Below, one piece after another: positions 24,036 to 33,352 of a stretch of 64,000 nucleotides of DNA. The DNA is taken from positions 1-64,000 of the forward strand of contig JAQSWY010000011.1 in the NCBI GenBank assembly GCA_029266425.1, in the 5' to 3' direction. This DNA is from Xanthobacteraceae bacterium (GTDB taxonomy: Bacteria; Pseudomonadota; Alphaproteobacteria; Rhizobiales; Xanthobacteraceae). The position numbers and the translations under genes were made by a program. Under the pieces are notes generated by a model, which was not told the origin of the DNA, did not search any database, and saw nothing but the letters and a program-made list of their open reading frames with translations. The number at the start of each line of letters is the position of its first letter. Position 1 is the first letter of the stretch.

Positions 24036-24782
24036 TCACTCCGGCAGCCGGAACTCCCGGAACTTGCGCATCGGGAAATCGTACAGCTTGCCGGTCTCCT
24101 CGAAGCTCGGCAGGCAGAGCGCGAGGATGGCCTGCGCGACGTCTTCGGGCGCGGGCAGCGTCTCCGGATCTTCGCCGGGATAGGCCTTGGCCCGCATGCG
24201 GGTGCGCGTCGGGCCGGGGTTGAAGAGGTTCACCTTCAGGTTCGACAGGTTCTCCGTCTCCGCCGCCCAGGTGCGCGCCAGGATTTCGACCGCCGCCTTG
24301 GTGACGGCGTAGGGGCCCCAATAGGCCCGCGCCTTGTGCGCCGCGCCGGAGGAGACGAGCACAGCGCGGCCGGCGGTGGAGAGCCTCAGCAGCGGGTCGA
24401 GCGAGCGGATGAACCGCCAGTTCGCCGTGAGGTTCACGGTGAGCGTCGCCTCCCACTCCTTGGGATCGATCTGCGCCAGCGGCGTCATCGGCCCGAGCAC
24501 GCCGGCATTGCCGACGAATACATCGAGATGGCCGAAACGCTCATAAAGCGCGCCCCCGAGCCGGTCGATGCCGTCGCCGTCCTTGAGGTCGAGCGGCACC
24601 AGCGTCGCGTTCGAGCCGGCCTGCCGGATCTCGTCGTCGAGCTCCTCGAGCGCCCCCGAGGTGCGGCCGATGGCGATGATGTGCGCGCCGGCCTCGGCGA
24701 GGGCGAGGGCGGTCGCCCGCCCGATGCCGCGCGTCGCGCCGGTCACCAGGGCATAGCGACCGGCGAGCGGTCCGTCTGTCAT
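24036..24782 (-). CDS. SDR family NAD(P)-dependent oxidoreductase
   Basis: A 248-residue classical short-chain dehydrogenase. The nucleotide-binding motif TGATRGIG is at 14-21. VGNAGVLG is the NAG-type motif. The catalytic set is VSSGAAH with the serine and YAVTK with Tyr and Lys. In related genomes an SDR sits after purF in this same order, so it is a conserved passenger of this minus-strand housekeeping run. Substrate is not known. Confidence 0.9.
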   Translation of the reverse strand: MTDGPLAGRYALVTGATRGIGRATALALAEAGAHIIAIGRTSGALEELDDEIRQAGSNATLVPLDLKDGDGIDRLGGALYERFGHLDVFVGNAGVLGPMTPLAQIDPKEWEATLTVNLTANWRFIRSLDPLLRLSTAGRAVLVSSGAAHKARAYWGPYAVTKAAVEILARTWAAETENLSNLKVNLFNPGPTRTRMRAKAYPGEDPETLPAPEDVAQAILALCLPSFEETGKLYDFPMRKFREFRLPE

Positions 24783-24805
24783 GTCGCGTTTCCCAAGAGA
24801 TCGGA

Positions 24806-25222
24806 TCAGCCGGCGTCGGTCAGCACCACCGAAGGCGCGGAGCGGGTCGCCGGACCATGATACACCGCCTCGATATTGTTGCCCTCGGGATCGAGGACGA
24901 AGGCGGCATAATATCCGGGATGGTAGTCGCGCAAGCCCGGACTGCCGTTATCGCGTCCGCCATTGGCCACCGCAGCCTCATGGAAGCGCCGCACCGTGGC
25001 TTCGTCCGGGGCCTGGAAGGCGATATGGACCCGCCCGGTCATCGGCGTGCCGGCGCTGACGAAGAATTCGTCGCAGAAGAAATAGCCCTCGCCGTCCACC
25101 AGCGGGACGCCGAGCACATCGAACACCGCGCCATAGAAGCGCCGGCAGGCGGGCAGGTCGGCGACCACGATCTGGATATGGTCGATCAGCCGGCCGCGGT
25201 GCCATTGATTGAGCTCGACCAT
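24806..25222 (-). CDS. VOC-family (glyoxalase/bleomycin-resistance-like) protein
   Basis: A 138-residue vicinal-oxygen-chelate fold protein. IDHIQIVVADLPACRRFY is the classic first module, with the metal-ligand histidine, and FVLDPEGNNIEAVYHG the C-terminal module with its glutamate. Small single-domain members act as isomerases, dioxygenases or resistance proteins; none can be chosen. It lies between purF (40 bp) and the SDR gene (23 bp) on the same strand and may be translated from the same message. Confidence 0.85.
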   Translation of the reverse strand: MVELNQWHRGRLIDHIQIVVADLPACRRFYGAVFDVLGVPLVDGEGYFFCDEFFVSAGTPMTGRVHIAFQAPDEATVRRFHEAAVANGGRDNGSPGLRDYHPGYYAAFVLDPEGNNIEAVYHGPATRSAPSVVLTDAG

Positions 25223-25262
25223 GCCGCCTCCCTGCGTCTCGCGTGCCGCTCAGTGACGGCGT

Positions 25263-26762
25263 TCAGCTCGCCTCCGCCAGCAGCGAGAGCTGGCGCGGCG
25301 CCATCTCGCCATTGAGGTCGGTAAGCGGCGTCGGATATTCGCCGGTGAAGCAATGGTCGGTGAATTGCGGCCGGGCCGGATCGCGGCCCTCATAGCCCAT
25401 GGCGCGGTAGACGCCGTCGATCGAGAGGAAGGCGAGGCTGTCGGCGCCGATATAACGGCGCATGCCCTCCACATCGAGGCTCGCGGCGAGCAGCTTGTCG
25501 CGGTCCGGCGTGTCGATGCCGTAGAAGTCCGGATGGGTGATGGGCGGCGAGGAGATGCGGAAATGCACCTCGCGGGCGCCGGCCTCGCGCATCATGCGCA
25601 CGATTTTGACGGAAGTCGTGCCGCGAACCAGGCTGTCGTCGAGCAGCACGATGCTCTTGCCCTCGACCACCGAGCGGTTGGCCGAGTGCTTCATCCGCAC
25701 CCCCTGGTCGCGCACCGACTGGGTCGGCTGGATGAAGGTGCGCCCGACATAGTGGTTGCGGATGATGCCGAGCTCATAGGGGATGCCGGAGGCCTGCGCA
25801 TAGCCGATGGCAGCGGGCACGCCGGAATCCGGCACCGGCACCACCACGTCGGCGAGCGCGGGAGATTCCAGCGCCAGCTGCTGGCCGAGCTTCTTGCGCA
25901 CCTGGTAGACACTGCGCCCGCCGACGATGGAGTCCGGCCGGGCGAAATAGATGTATTCGAAGATGTCCGGGCGCGGCGCCACGATGGGGAAGGGGCGCAG
26001 TGTCTCCACCTTGTCGGAGGAGAACACGATCACCTCGCCGGGCTCGATGTCCCGCACGTAGCGCGCACCAATTATGTCGAGCGCGCAGGTCTCGGAGGTG
26101 AGGATGGGATGGCCGTCGAGCTCGCCGAGCACCAGCGGGCGGATGCCGAGCGGATCGCGGGCGCCGACCAGCTTCTTGTTGGTGAGGCCAACGAAGGCAT
26201 AGGCGCCCTCGATGACGCGCAGCGCATCGATGAAGCGCTCGGTGAAGCGTGCCCGTTTCGAGCGCGCCACGAGATGCAGCATGACTTCGGTGTCGGAGGT
26301 GGACTGGCAGATGGCGCCGTCGCGGATGATCTGCCGGCGCAGGGTCAGGCCATTGGTGAGATTGCCGTTGTGGGCTATGGCGAAACCGCCGCCGTCGAGT
26401 TCGGCGAACAGCGGCTGGACGTTGCGCAGGATCGTCTCGCCGGTGGTCGAATAGCGCACGTGGCCGACCGCCACCTCGCCCGGCAGGCGCTTGATCGCCT
26501 CGCCATCGGAGAAATGGTCGCCGACAAGGCCGAGACGGCGTTCGGAATGGAAGCGGCGGCCGTCATAGGTGACGATGCCGGCGGCTTCCTGGCCGCGATG
26601 CTGGAGCGCGTGGAGGCCGAGCGCGGTGATCGCCGCGGCGTCGGGATGGCCATAGATGCCGAACACGCCGCACTCTTCGCGCAGCCGGTCCGCTTCCGGA
26701 TCGAAAAGGTAGTGGTCCGCGACCGCTCTCAGGCCCGCGCCGTCACCGCCAGATTCCATCAT
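25263..26762 (-). CDS. purF: amidophosphoribosyltransferase
   Basis: A 499-residue enzyme of de novo purine synthesis, making phosphoribosylamine from PRPP and glutamine. EECGVFGIYG places the N-terminal nucleophile at Cys31, implying removal of a 30-residue propeptide. LQHRGQEAAGI belongs to the glutaminase domain. VLLDDSLVRGTTS is the PRPP-binding loop. Cysteines used for the Fe-S cluster in the Bacillus type are mostly absent (HPDFYG has Asp where that type has Cys), so the cluster is probably lacking. The start at 26762 (ATGATG) follows GGAGA. Confidence 0.96.
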   Translation of the reverse strand: MMESGGDGAGLRAVADHYLFDPEADRLREECGVFGIYGHPDAAAITALGLHALQHRGQEAAGIVTYDGRRFHSERRLGLVGDHFSDGEAIKRLPGEVAVGHVRYSTTGETILRNVQPLFAELDGGGFAIAHNGNLTNGLTLRRQIIRDGAICQSTSDTEVMLHLVARSKRARFTERFIDALRVIEGAYAFVGLTNKKLVGARDPLGIRPLVLGELDGHPILTSETCALDIIGARYVRDIEPGEVIVFSSDKVETLRPFPIVAPRPDIFEYIYFARPDSIVGGRSVYQVRKKLGQQLALESPALADVVVPVPDSGVPAAIGYAQASGIPYELGIIRNHYVGRTFIQPTQSVRDQGVRMKHSANRSVVEGKSIVLLDDSLVRGTTSVKIVRMMREAGAREVHFRISSPPITHPDFYGIDTPDRDKLLAASLDVEGMRRYIGADSLAFLSIDGVYRAMGYEGRDPARPQFTDHCFTGEYPTPLTDLNGEMAPRQLSLLAEAS

Positions 26763-26865
26763 GGTCTCCGCTCTCGCACGGCAACTGCTGCCCGCGCGCG
26801 CTCCGCTGCTGCCACTGCAACGAAAAACCGCCGAAACCATGTCCGTTCCGGCGCTCTCTCGGCAA

Positions 26866-27450
26866 TTACTGTGCCGGCGGCGCGCTCTGCTGCGGAGCCA
26901 CTGGCTCCGGCGGCGGCTCGGTCGCCTCCTGGTCCGCATCCTTCGGCCCGCGAATTTCGCGGATCAGCTTCTCCGGATCCTCCGGCAATACGGAGATGAG
27001 CCAGTCACCCGCCTTTTGCAAGACCAGCTTGGACTGGGCGTCCCGAATCCATTCGGGTTGTCCCTGCTCGTTCTGGGCCAGCCAGTTGAAGAACAGGAAG
27101 GCCACAACCATTATCAGGAATCCGCGCGCCAGCCCGAACAGGAAGCCGAGCGTGCGATCCAGCGCGCCGATGCGGCTGTCGAGAATGGCGTCGGAGATCC
27201 TGACCGTGATGATCGAGACGATCAGCAGGGTAAGCAGGAACACGCCGCCGATCGCCACTGCCATGGCGATGGTGTCCTGCGCAATGTACTGCCTGGCGTA
27301 GGGCAAGGCGTGCGGATAGCCATAGAGCGTGACCACCGCCGCGATCACCCAGGACGCGATGGCGAAGACCTCCCGCATGAAGCCGCGCACCATGGCGAGC
27401 AGGCCGGAGATCAGCATGACGGCGAGGAGGATTATATCAAGCAGTGTCAA
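26866..27450 (-). CDS. cvpA: CvpA family protein
   Basis: A 194-residue inner-membrane protein with about four helices (LDIILLAVMLISGLLAMVRG..., FAIASWVIAAVV, VFLLTLLIVSI, GFLIMVVAFLFF) and a Pro/Gln-rich cytoplasmic tail. RGFMREVF and LDRTLGFLFGLARG are the CvpA signatures. CvpA is needed for colicin V export in E. coli and for envelope stress tolerance. Its place upstream of purF is widely conserved. Confidence 0.92.
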   Translation of the reverse strand: MTLLDIILLAVMLISGLLAMVRGFMREVFAIASWVIAAVVTLYGYPHALPYARQYIAQDTIAMAVAIGGVFLLTLLIVSIITVRISDAILDSRIGALDRTLGFLFGLARGFLIMVVAFLFFNWLAQNEQGQPEWIRDAQSKLVLQKAGDWLISVLPEDPEKLIREIRGPKDADQEATEPPPEPVAPQQSAPPAQ

Positions 27451-27561
27451 GGGTTTGGCACCGTGACGAAAGCGCGTTCCGCCTGAGGAACGGGAGAATC
27501 GGCACCGGGGAGTCCGGCCCGACCGGGAGCGCGCGAGGTATAGCGCGGCCGCGCGCCCTCG

Positions 27562-28983
27562 TCATCCGTCTTGTGGCACCGCACGGGGCCTCCTCGGGGC
27601 ACTTGCCGCAATATCCGCCACCAATTCGCCCAGCGAGCCGACACGCGCGGTCGCGATCGCCGCTTCAGGCACCTCGCGTCCGTTGTTTTCGCGCGCGGGC
27701 GGGGAGGGGACGACGGCCCGCGAGAAGCCGAGCTTCACCGCTTCCTTCAGCCGCGCCGGGCCGTGCGAGACCGGCCGCACCGCGCCGGTGAGGCTGATCT
27801 CGCCGAAATAGACCGCGTCCGCCGGCAGCGCCGCGCCGCTGAGCGAGGAGACGAGGGCGGCCGCCACCGCAAGGTCCGCCGCCGGCTCCGAGATCCGGAA
27901 GCCGCCCGCGACATTGAGGTGCACGTCATGGCCCCCGAGCTTCACCCCGCAGCGCGCCTCCAGCACGGCGAGCACCATGGAGAGCCGGTTATTGTCCCAG
28001 CCGACCACGGCGCGGCGCGGCGTGCCGAGACTGGTCGGCACCACCAGCGCCTGGATCTCCACCAGCACCGGACGCGTGCCCTCCATGCCGGCATAGACCG
28101 CGGTGCCGGGGGCGCCGCGGTCGCGATTGGAGAGGAACAGCTCGGAGGGGTTTGCGACCTCGGCGAGGCCGAGCCCGGTCATCTCGAACACGCCGATCTC
28201 GTCGGTCGGGCCGAAGCGGTTCTTCTGCGCACGCAGGATCCGGAACTGGTGGGCGCCGTCGCCCTCGAAGGAGAGCACGGCGTCGACCATGTGCTCGACC
28301 ACGCGCGGGCCGGCGATCTGGCCGTCCTTGGTGACGTGGCCGACCAGCACGACGCAGGCGCCGGCCCGCTTGGCGTAGCGGATCAGGATCTGCGCCGAGG
28401 AGCGGACCTGCGTCACCGTGCCGGGCGCGGATTCCACCGTCTCGGTCCACATGGTCTGAATCGAATCGATGATCAGCAGCGTCGGCGCCTTGCCGCTCGC
28501 CAGCGTCGCGACGATGTCCTCGACATTGGTCTCGGCGGCGAGCTCGACCGGCGCGTCGGCAAGGCCGAGCCGATCCGCGCGCATCCGCACCTGCGCCACG
28601 GCTTCTTCGCCGGAGACATAGATGACGCGGTGGCTGGCCTTGGCGAGCGCGGCGGCGGCCTGCATCAGCAGGGTCGACTTGCCGATACCGGGGTCGCCGC
28701 CCATCAGCAGCACTGAGCCCGGCACCAGCCCGCCGCCCGCGACGCGATCGAATTCGGCGATGCCGACCTTGGCGCGCGGCGCCTCCTCGCTGGTGCCGGT
28801 CAGGGGTTCCAGCGGGAACACCCGGCCCTTGCGCGAGGTGCGCTGGGCGACCGGGGTGGCCTCGGTCGCCGTCTGTTCCTCGGCGATGGAGTTCCAGGCG
28901 CCGCAGGATTCGCACTTGCCCTGCCAGCGCACATACGCCGCGCCGCAATTCTGGCAGACGAAGCTGGAATTGCGTTTGGCCAT
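27562..28983 (-). CDS. radA: DNA repair protein RadA
   Basis: A 473-residue RecA-like ATPase. A zinc finger at 10-27 (CQNCGAAYVRWQGKCESCG), Walker A GGDPGIGKST, the RadA-specific KNRFGPTDEIGVFEM motif and a C-terminal Lon-protease-like domain (GGFRISEPAADLAVAAAL...FGEISLTGAVR) are all present. RadA drives branch migration during recombination repair. Its ATG overlaps the alr stop by one base (TGATG), implying translational coupling. Confidence 0.97.
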   Translation of the reverse strand: MAKRNSSFVCQNCGAAYVRWQGKCESCGAWNSIAEEQTATEATPVAQRTSRKGRVFPLEPLTGTSEEAPRAKVGIAEFDRVAGGGLVPGSVLLMGGDPGIGKSTLLMQAAAALAKASHRVIYVSGEEAVAQVRMRADRLGLADAPVELAAETNVEDIVATLASGKAPTLLIIDSIQTMWTETVESAPGTVTQVRSSAQILIRYAKRAGACVVLVGHVTKDGQIAGPRVVEHMVDAVLSFEGDGAHQFRILRAQKNRFGPTDEIGVFEMTGLGLAEVANPSELFLSNRDRGAPGTAVYAGMEGTRPVLVEIQALVVPTSLGTPRRAVVGWDNNRLSMVLAVLEARCGVKLGGHDVHLNVAGGFRISEPAADLAVAAALVSSLSGAALPADAVYFGEISLTGAVRPVSHGPARLKEAVKLGFSRAVVPSPPARENNGREVPEAAIATARVGSLGELVADIAASAPRRPRAVPQDG

Positions 28984-30107
28984 CAGGCGATCCGGCGATG
29001 ATAGCGCCGGCCGAGCGACGTCAGTATCTCATAGCCGATGGTCTCGCCGTGCCGCGCCAACTCGTCGACCCCGATCTCGTCGCCGAGCAGGGTGACGAGA
29101 TCGCCGGCCCGCACCGTGTCTTCCGGCAAGGCGGTGATGTCGATTGCCATCAGGTCCATGGAGATGCGCCCGATCAGCGGGCAGCGCTGCCCGGCGACGA
29201 TGGCTTCGGCACCTCGGCGCGCGTCCGAGGAACCGGCGAGGCGGGGAATGCCGTCGGCATAGCCGGCGGCGAGGATGGCGACGCGCCTCGGCTCACGAGC
29301 GGTAGCGGCGGCGCCATAGCCGATGGTCTCGCCCGCATGCACGTCGCGCACCTGGCTGATCCGTAGCTCCAGCGTCACCACCGGACGCAGCGGCGCCATG
29401 TCGGCGCGCGCCTTGCCGCCATAAAGCGCGACGCCGGGGCGCGCCAGGTCGAAATGGAAGTCCGTGCCGCTGAGCGATCCCGCGGAATTGGCCAGCGAGG
29501 CCGGCACCCCGGGGAACAGCTTCGCCAGCGCACGGAAGTCTTCGAGCTGGCGCGCGGTGAGTGGATGGCCGGGCTCGTCGGCGCAGGCGAGATGGCTCAT
29601 CAGCAAAGCGAGCTCGAAGCCGATCTCCTCGCGGGTCTCGGCGAGCCCGACAGCTTCGCTCGGCGCCAGGCCCAGCCGGTTCATGCCGGTGTCGACATGG
29701 ACCGCGGCGGGAAGCCTGGTCCCGAGCCCGGCGCAGTAGTCGCTCCAGCATGCGATCTCGGCCAGGCTGCCGAGCACCGGCCGCAGGCGGAGCTCGCGAT
29801 GGCTCTCCTCGGTGCCGGCGAACAGGCCGTTCAGCACATAGATGACGGCGTCCGGCAGGCGCTCGCGCAGCCGGCGGCCCTCGGAGAGCAGGGCGACGAA
29901 AAAGGTGCGGGCGCCGGCCTCCCACAACGCCTGCGCCGAGCTCTCGAGCCCAGTGCCATAGGCATCGCCCTTGACCACGGCGGCGCATTCGGCTGGGGCG
30001 ACGCGGCCGGCGATGTCGCGCCAGTTCGCGCTTAAGGCGCCGAGATCGATGGTGAGGATGCCACCGGCCTCCGCCTCGGGAATCCCGGCGCGAGGTGGCC
30101 GGCTCAT
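28983..30107 (-). CDS. alr: alanine racemase
   Basis: A 374-residue PLP enzyme making D-alanine for peptidoglycan. The PLP lysine is Lys46 in AVVKGDAYGTG. The opposing catalytic tyrosine lies in TIGYGAAAT. DTGMNRLGL and LIGRISMDLMAID are conserved. The start overlaps the dnaB stop by 4 bp (ATGA) and the stop overlaps the radA start, so dnaB-alr-radA is one tight transcript. The same order is found in other Hyphomicrobiales. Confidence 0.96.
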   Translation of the reverse strand: MSRPPRAGIPEAEAGGILTIDLGALSANWRDIAGRVAPAECAAVVKGDAYGTGLESSAQALWEAGARTFFVALLSEGRRLRERLPDAVIYVLNGLFAGTEESHRELRLRPVLGSLAEIACWSDYCAGLGTRLPAAVHVDTGMNRLGLAPSEAVGLAETREEIGFELALLMSHLACADEPGHPLTARQLEDFRALAKLFPGVPASLANSAGSLSGTDFHFDLARPGVALYGGKARADMAPLRPVVTLELRISQVRDVHAGETIGYGAAATAREPRRVAILAAGYADGIPRLAGSSDARRGAEAIVAGQRCPLIGRISMDLMAIDITALPEDTVRAGDLVTLLGDEIGVDELARHGETIGYEILTSLGRRYHRRIA

Positions 30108-31594
30108 GCGTGCGACGCCGGTAGCCGGTCCTCGCGGGCGAGCGAGGAGAAGCGGGTGAATTGCGGCTCGAACGCCACCTTCACCGTACCGGTGGGGCCG
30201 TGGCGCTGCTTGCCGATGATGACTTCAGCGGTGTTCTGCACGGACTTCAAGTCGGTGTCCCACTTGAACCATTCCTCGGTGCCTTCCTTCGGCTCCTTCC
30301 CCTTCAGATAGTATTCCTCGCGGAACACGAACATCACCACGTCGGCGTCCTGCTCGATCGAGCCAGATTCGCGCAGGTCCGAGAGCTGCGGACGCTTGTC
30401 GTCGCGGCTCTCGACCTGACGCGAGAGCTGGGACAGCGCCATGATCGGCACGGCGAGCTCCTTGGCCAGCGCCTTGAGGCCGGTGGTGATCTCGGTGATC
30501 TCCTGCACGCGCCCTTCCGAGGCGCGCTTCGACGAGCCGGTGAGCAATTGCAGATAGTCCACCACCATGAAGTCGAGCCCGCGCTGGCGCTTGAGGCGCC
30601 GGGCCCGCGCCCTGAGCTGGGCGATGGAGATGCCGCCGGTGTCGTCAATATAGAGCGGGACGGTCTGCATCATCTGCGCACCGGCGGCCAGCTTGTCGAA
30701 ATCGGATTCCGAGATGTCGCCGCGGCGGATCTTGTAGGACGGGATCTCGGTCTGCTCGGCGAGGATACGGGTGGCGAGCTGCTCGGCCGACATTTCCAGC
30801 GAGAAGAAGCCGCATATGCCGCCATCGATCGGGCGCACCGAGCCGTCCGGCAAGGTCTCGCCGCGATAGGCGGCAGCGACATTGTAGGCGATGTTGGTGG
30901 CGAGCGCGGTCTTGCCCATGCCCGGCCGGCCGGCGAGGATGATCAGGTCGGACTGCTGCAGGCCGCCCATGATGGCGTCGAGGTCGTCGAGCCCGGTGGC
31001 GAGGCCGGAGAGGTGGCCGTCTCGCTGGAAGGCGCGGCTCGCCATGTCGACGGCTTCCTTCAGCGCGTCGGTGAAGCGCAGGAAGCCGCCATCGTAGCGT
31101 CCGGTCTCTGCGAGCTCGTAGAGCCGCTTCTCGGCCTCCTCGATCTGGCCCTGCGGCGTCGCGTCGATCGGCGCCTCATAGGCCTCGTTGACAATCTCCT
31201 CGCCGATCGAGATCAGGTCGCGGCGCACCGAGAGGTCATAGATGGTGCGGCCGTAGTCCTCGGCATTGATGATGGTGGTGGCCTCTGCCGCAAGGCGCGC
31301 CAGATATTGCGGAGCGCTCATGCCGCCGACGTCGAAATCCGCCGGCATGAAGGTCTTCAGCGTGACCGGGGTTGCCACCTTGCCGGCGCGGATCAGCGCG
31401 CTTGCAGTCTCGTAGATGCGTACATGGATCGGCTCGAAGAAGTGCCGCGGCTCCAGGAAGTCGGACACCCGGTAAAAGGCCTCGTTATTGACGAGGATGG
31501 CGCCCAGGAGCGCCTGCTCGGCCTCCACATTGTGGGGCGCGGTGCGATAGCCGGGTTCGGACGCCGCCGTGGGGCGGGCGGGGGAGTCGAGCAT
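30104..31594 (-). CDS. dnaB: replicative DNA helicase DnaB
   Basis: A 496-residue hexameric helicase. The N-terminal domain (NVEAEQALLGAILVNNEAF) is joined by a linker to the RecA-like motor with Walker A AGRPGMGKTAL, Walker B FMVVDYLQLL and the arginine-finger region SQLSRQVESRDDKRPQLSDL. The length is typical and no intein or insertion is seen. It unwinds DNA at the replication fork. In many relatives it directly follows rplI; here cfa lies between. Confidence 0.97.
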   Translation of the reverse strand: MLDSPARPTAASEPGYRTAPHNVEAEQALLGAILVNNEAFYRVSDFLEPRHFFEPIHVRIYETASALIRAGKVATPVTLKTFMPADFDVGGMSAPQYLARLAAEATTIINAEDYGRTIYDLSVRRDLISIGEEIVNEAYEAPIDATPQGQIEEAEKRLYELAETGRYDGGFLRFTDALKEAVDMASRAFQRDGHLSGLATGLDDLDAIMGGLQQSDLIILAGRPGMGKTALATNIAYNVAAAYRGETLPDGSVRPIDGGICGFFSLEMSAEQLATRILAEQTEIPSYKIRRGDISESDFDKLAAGAQMMQTVPLYIDDTGGISIAQLRARARRLKRQRGLDFMVVDYLQLLTGSSKRASEGRVQEITEITTGLKALAKELAVPIMALSQLSRQVESRDDKRPQLSDLRESGSIEQDADVVMFVFREEYYLKGKEPKEGTEEWFKWDTDLKSVQNTAEVIIGKQRHGPTGTVKVAFEPQFTRFSSLAREDRLPASHA

Positions 31595-31775
31595 TTCGGG
31601 CCAGGTCTTCCGGGTTCGCGGTGCTTATCCACCTCAACAGCTAACGCCGCGCGGGCGCCGAGTCCCACGCGAATCGGAGGACGTTATTTTGTCCTGTGGA
31701 GCGGCTGTGGACAGCGAAATCGCGCTTGACCGTGATGTGGGGTGAGTCGGCGCGGGCGCGACCCGTCCCCACGTC

Positions 31776-31877
31776 GTCATCCCGGCCGCAGGCGAAGCCG
31801 GAGAGCCGGGATCGCAAGCAGGTGCCGATCATCACCTTCCTGCGATCCCGGATCGGCCTGCGGCCGTCCGGGATGAC
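31776..31877. repeat. dispersed palindromic repeat R3 copy
   Basis: GTCATCCCGGCCGCAGGCGA...GCCGGGATCGC and GCGATCCCGGATCGGCCTGC...GGGATGAC form inverted ends, nearly identical to 23905-24005. It occupies a third of the 301-bp gap 31595-31895 between dnaB and cfa. The remaining bases carry no recognised signal. Confidence 0.78.
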
Positions 31878-31895
31878 CTTGAACAATGAAGGGGA

Positions 31896-33155
31896 TTACT
31901 CCCCCGCCAGCCGCAGACCGGCGCGGTTGCGGCCTTCCGCGGCGCGCAGGCGCGTCTCGGCGTGCGGGATGTAGTCCCGCGTCATCGGCACCACGCCCTC
32001 GCGCCTGGCGAGCTGCACCTGGAACACCATCATGCCCTGGTGCCGGAACGACATCTCCGAGGCGGCGAGATAGAATTCCCACATCCGGCAGAAGTTCTCG
32101 TCATAGAGCCGCTCGGCCTCCTCGCGATGCGCCATGAAGCGCTCGCGCCAGGCCTTCAGCGTCTCCGCATAGTGCAGCCGCAGTATCTCGATGTCGGTGA
32201 CGAGGAGCCCCGCCTTCTCGATCGCCGGCAGCACCTCGGACAGCGCCGGGATATAGCCGCCCGGGAAGATGTAGCGGGCGATCCACGGATTGGTGATTCC
32301 CGGACCTTCGGAGCGGCCGATGGAATGGATCAGCGCGACACCGTCCTCCTTCATCAGCTCGGCGACGCGGCTGAAATAAGTGTCGTAATGGCCGACGCCG
32401 ACATGCTCGAACATGCCGACCGAGACGATTCGATCGAATTGGCCCGGTGTCTTGCGATAGTCCTGCAGGCGGAACTCGACCCGCCCGTCCATCCCGCGCT
32501 CGCCGGCGCGGCACTGGGCAATGCCGAGCTGTTCCTCGGAGAGCGTGATGCCGGTGACCTTCGCCCCCGCATTCTCCGCCATATAGAGGCCGAGCCCGCC
32601 CCAGCCGCAGCCGATGTCGAGCAGTTCGAGATCGGCCCGGTCGAGCAGCAGCTTGGCGGCGATGTGCCGGCGCTTGGCGAGCTGGGCGTCGTCCAGCGTC
32701 TGGCCCGGGCGCTCAAAATAGGCGCAGCTATATTGCCGGTCGGCATCGAGGAAGAGCGAATAGAGCCGTCCGTCGAGATCGTAATGATGCGCGACGTTGC
32801 GCCTGGACCGGTCGGGCGGGTTGAACTGGGCAAGGCGGCGCAGCAGATAGCGCAGCCCGAGCAGTGCCTTGGCCGGGGCGACCGGCGGCCTCAGCCCCAC
32901 TTGCGACATCAACAATGCCAGCACGGCGGCAATGTCGCCTTGCTCGACGATGAGTCCGCCGTCCGTATAGGCCTCGCCCAGCTTCAACTCGGGATCGAGG
33001 CCGACGGTGCGTTGCCATCGAGCCGAGGTGAAGCGGATGGCGAGCGGTGGGCCGGAACCGTCGCCGAAGCGGTGGGTCTCGCCGGAAGCGAGAGCGACAC
33101 TCAGGTCGCCGGTGCGAACGACCTTCGACAAGGCGCGAGCAAGCAACCGCTCCAA
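31896..33155 (-). CDS. cfa: cyclopropane-fatty-acyl-phospholipid synthase
   Basis: A 419-residue SAM-dependent enzyme that converts unsaturated phospholipid acyl chains to cyclopropane forms. The SAM site is LDIGCGWGGLGLYMAE; NVAHHYDLDGRLYSLFLD, QYSCAYF, RIVSVGMFEHVG and the C-terminal YAETLKAWRERF are CFA-synthase signatures. The N-terminal 100 residues are the usual small domain. It is inserted between rplI and dnaB, genes that are often neighbours, and is bounded by a terminator and a repeat. It is probably expressed alone, in stationary phase or under acid stress. Confidence 0.93.
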   Translation of the reverse strand: MERLLARALSKVVRTGDLSVALASGETHRFGDGSGPPLAIRFTSARWQRTVGLDPELKLGEAYTDGGLIVEQGDIAAVLALLMSQVGLRPPVAPAKALLGLRYLLRRLAQFNPPDRSRRNVAHHYDLDGRLYSLFLDADRQYSCAYFERPGQTLDDAQLAKRRHIAAKLLLDRADLELLDIGCGWGGLGLYMAENAGAKVTGITLSEEQLGIAQCRAGERGMDGRVEFRLQDYRKTPGQFDRIVSVGMFEHVGVGHYDTYFSRVAELMKEDGVALIHSIGRSEGPGITNPWIARYIFPGGYIPALSEVLPAIEKAGLLVTDIEILRLHYAETLKAWRERFMAHREEAERLYDENFCRMWEFYLAASEMSFRHQGMMVFQVQLARREGVVPMTRDYIPHAETRLRAAEGRNRAGLRLAGE

Positions 33156-33291
33156 TGGCCGCCTCCTTGCAATACCGGCGGCCGGTAATCAGAACCGCCT
33201 GCCCACTGACGGGGCATGTTTCGCGTTGATGAAGATAATTGCATCATAATATTCGAAACGTAGCAATGTTCCTCTCGCATGCCAGAATCGC

Positions 33292-33320
33292 AAAAAAGCC
33301 CGGCCGAGACCGGCCGGGCT
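33292..33320 (-). terminator. rho-independent terminator after rplI
   Basis: A perfect 9-bp stem AGCCCGGCC/GGCCGGGCT with a 6-nt loop, followed on the minus strand by six T residues. It lies about 30 bp beyond the rplI stop and ends the rpsF-rpsR-DUF2232-rplI transcript before cfa. Confidence 0.9.
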
Positions 33321-33352
33321 ACACAATTCGAAGGATAACGTAGGGTGAAGCG

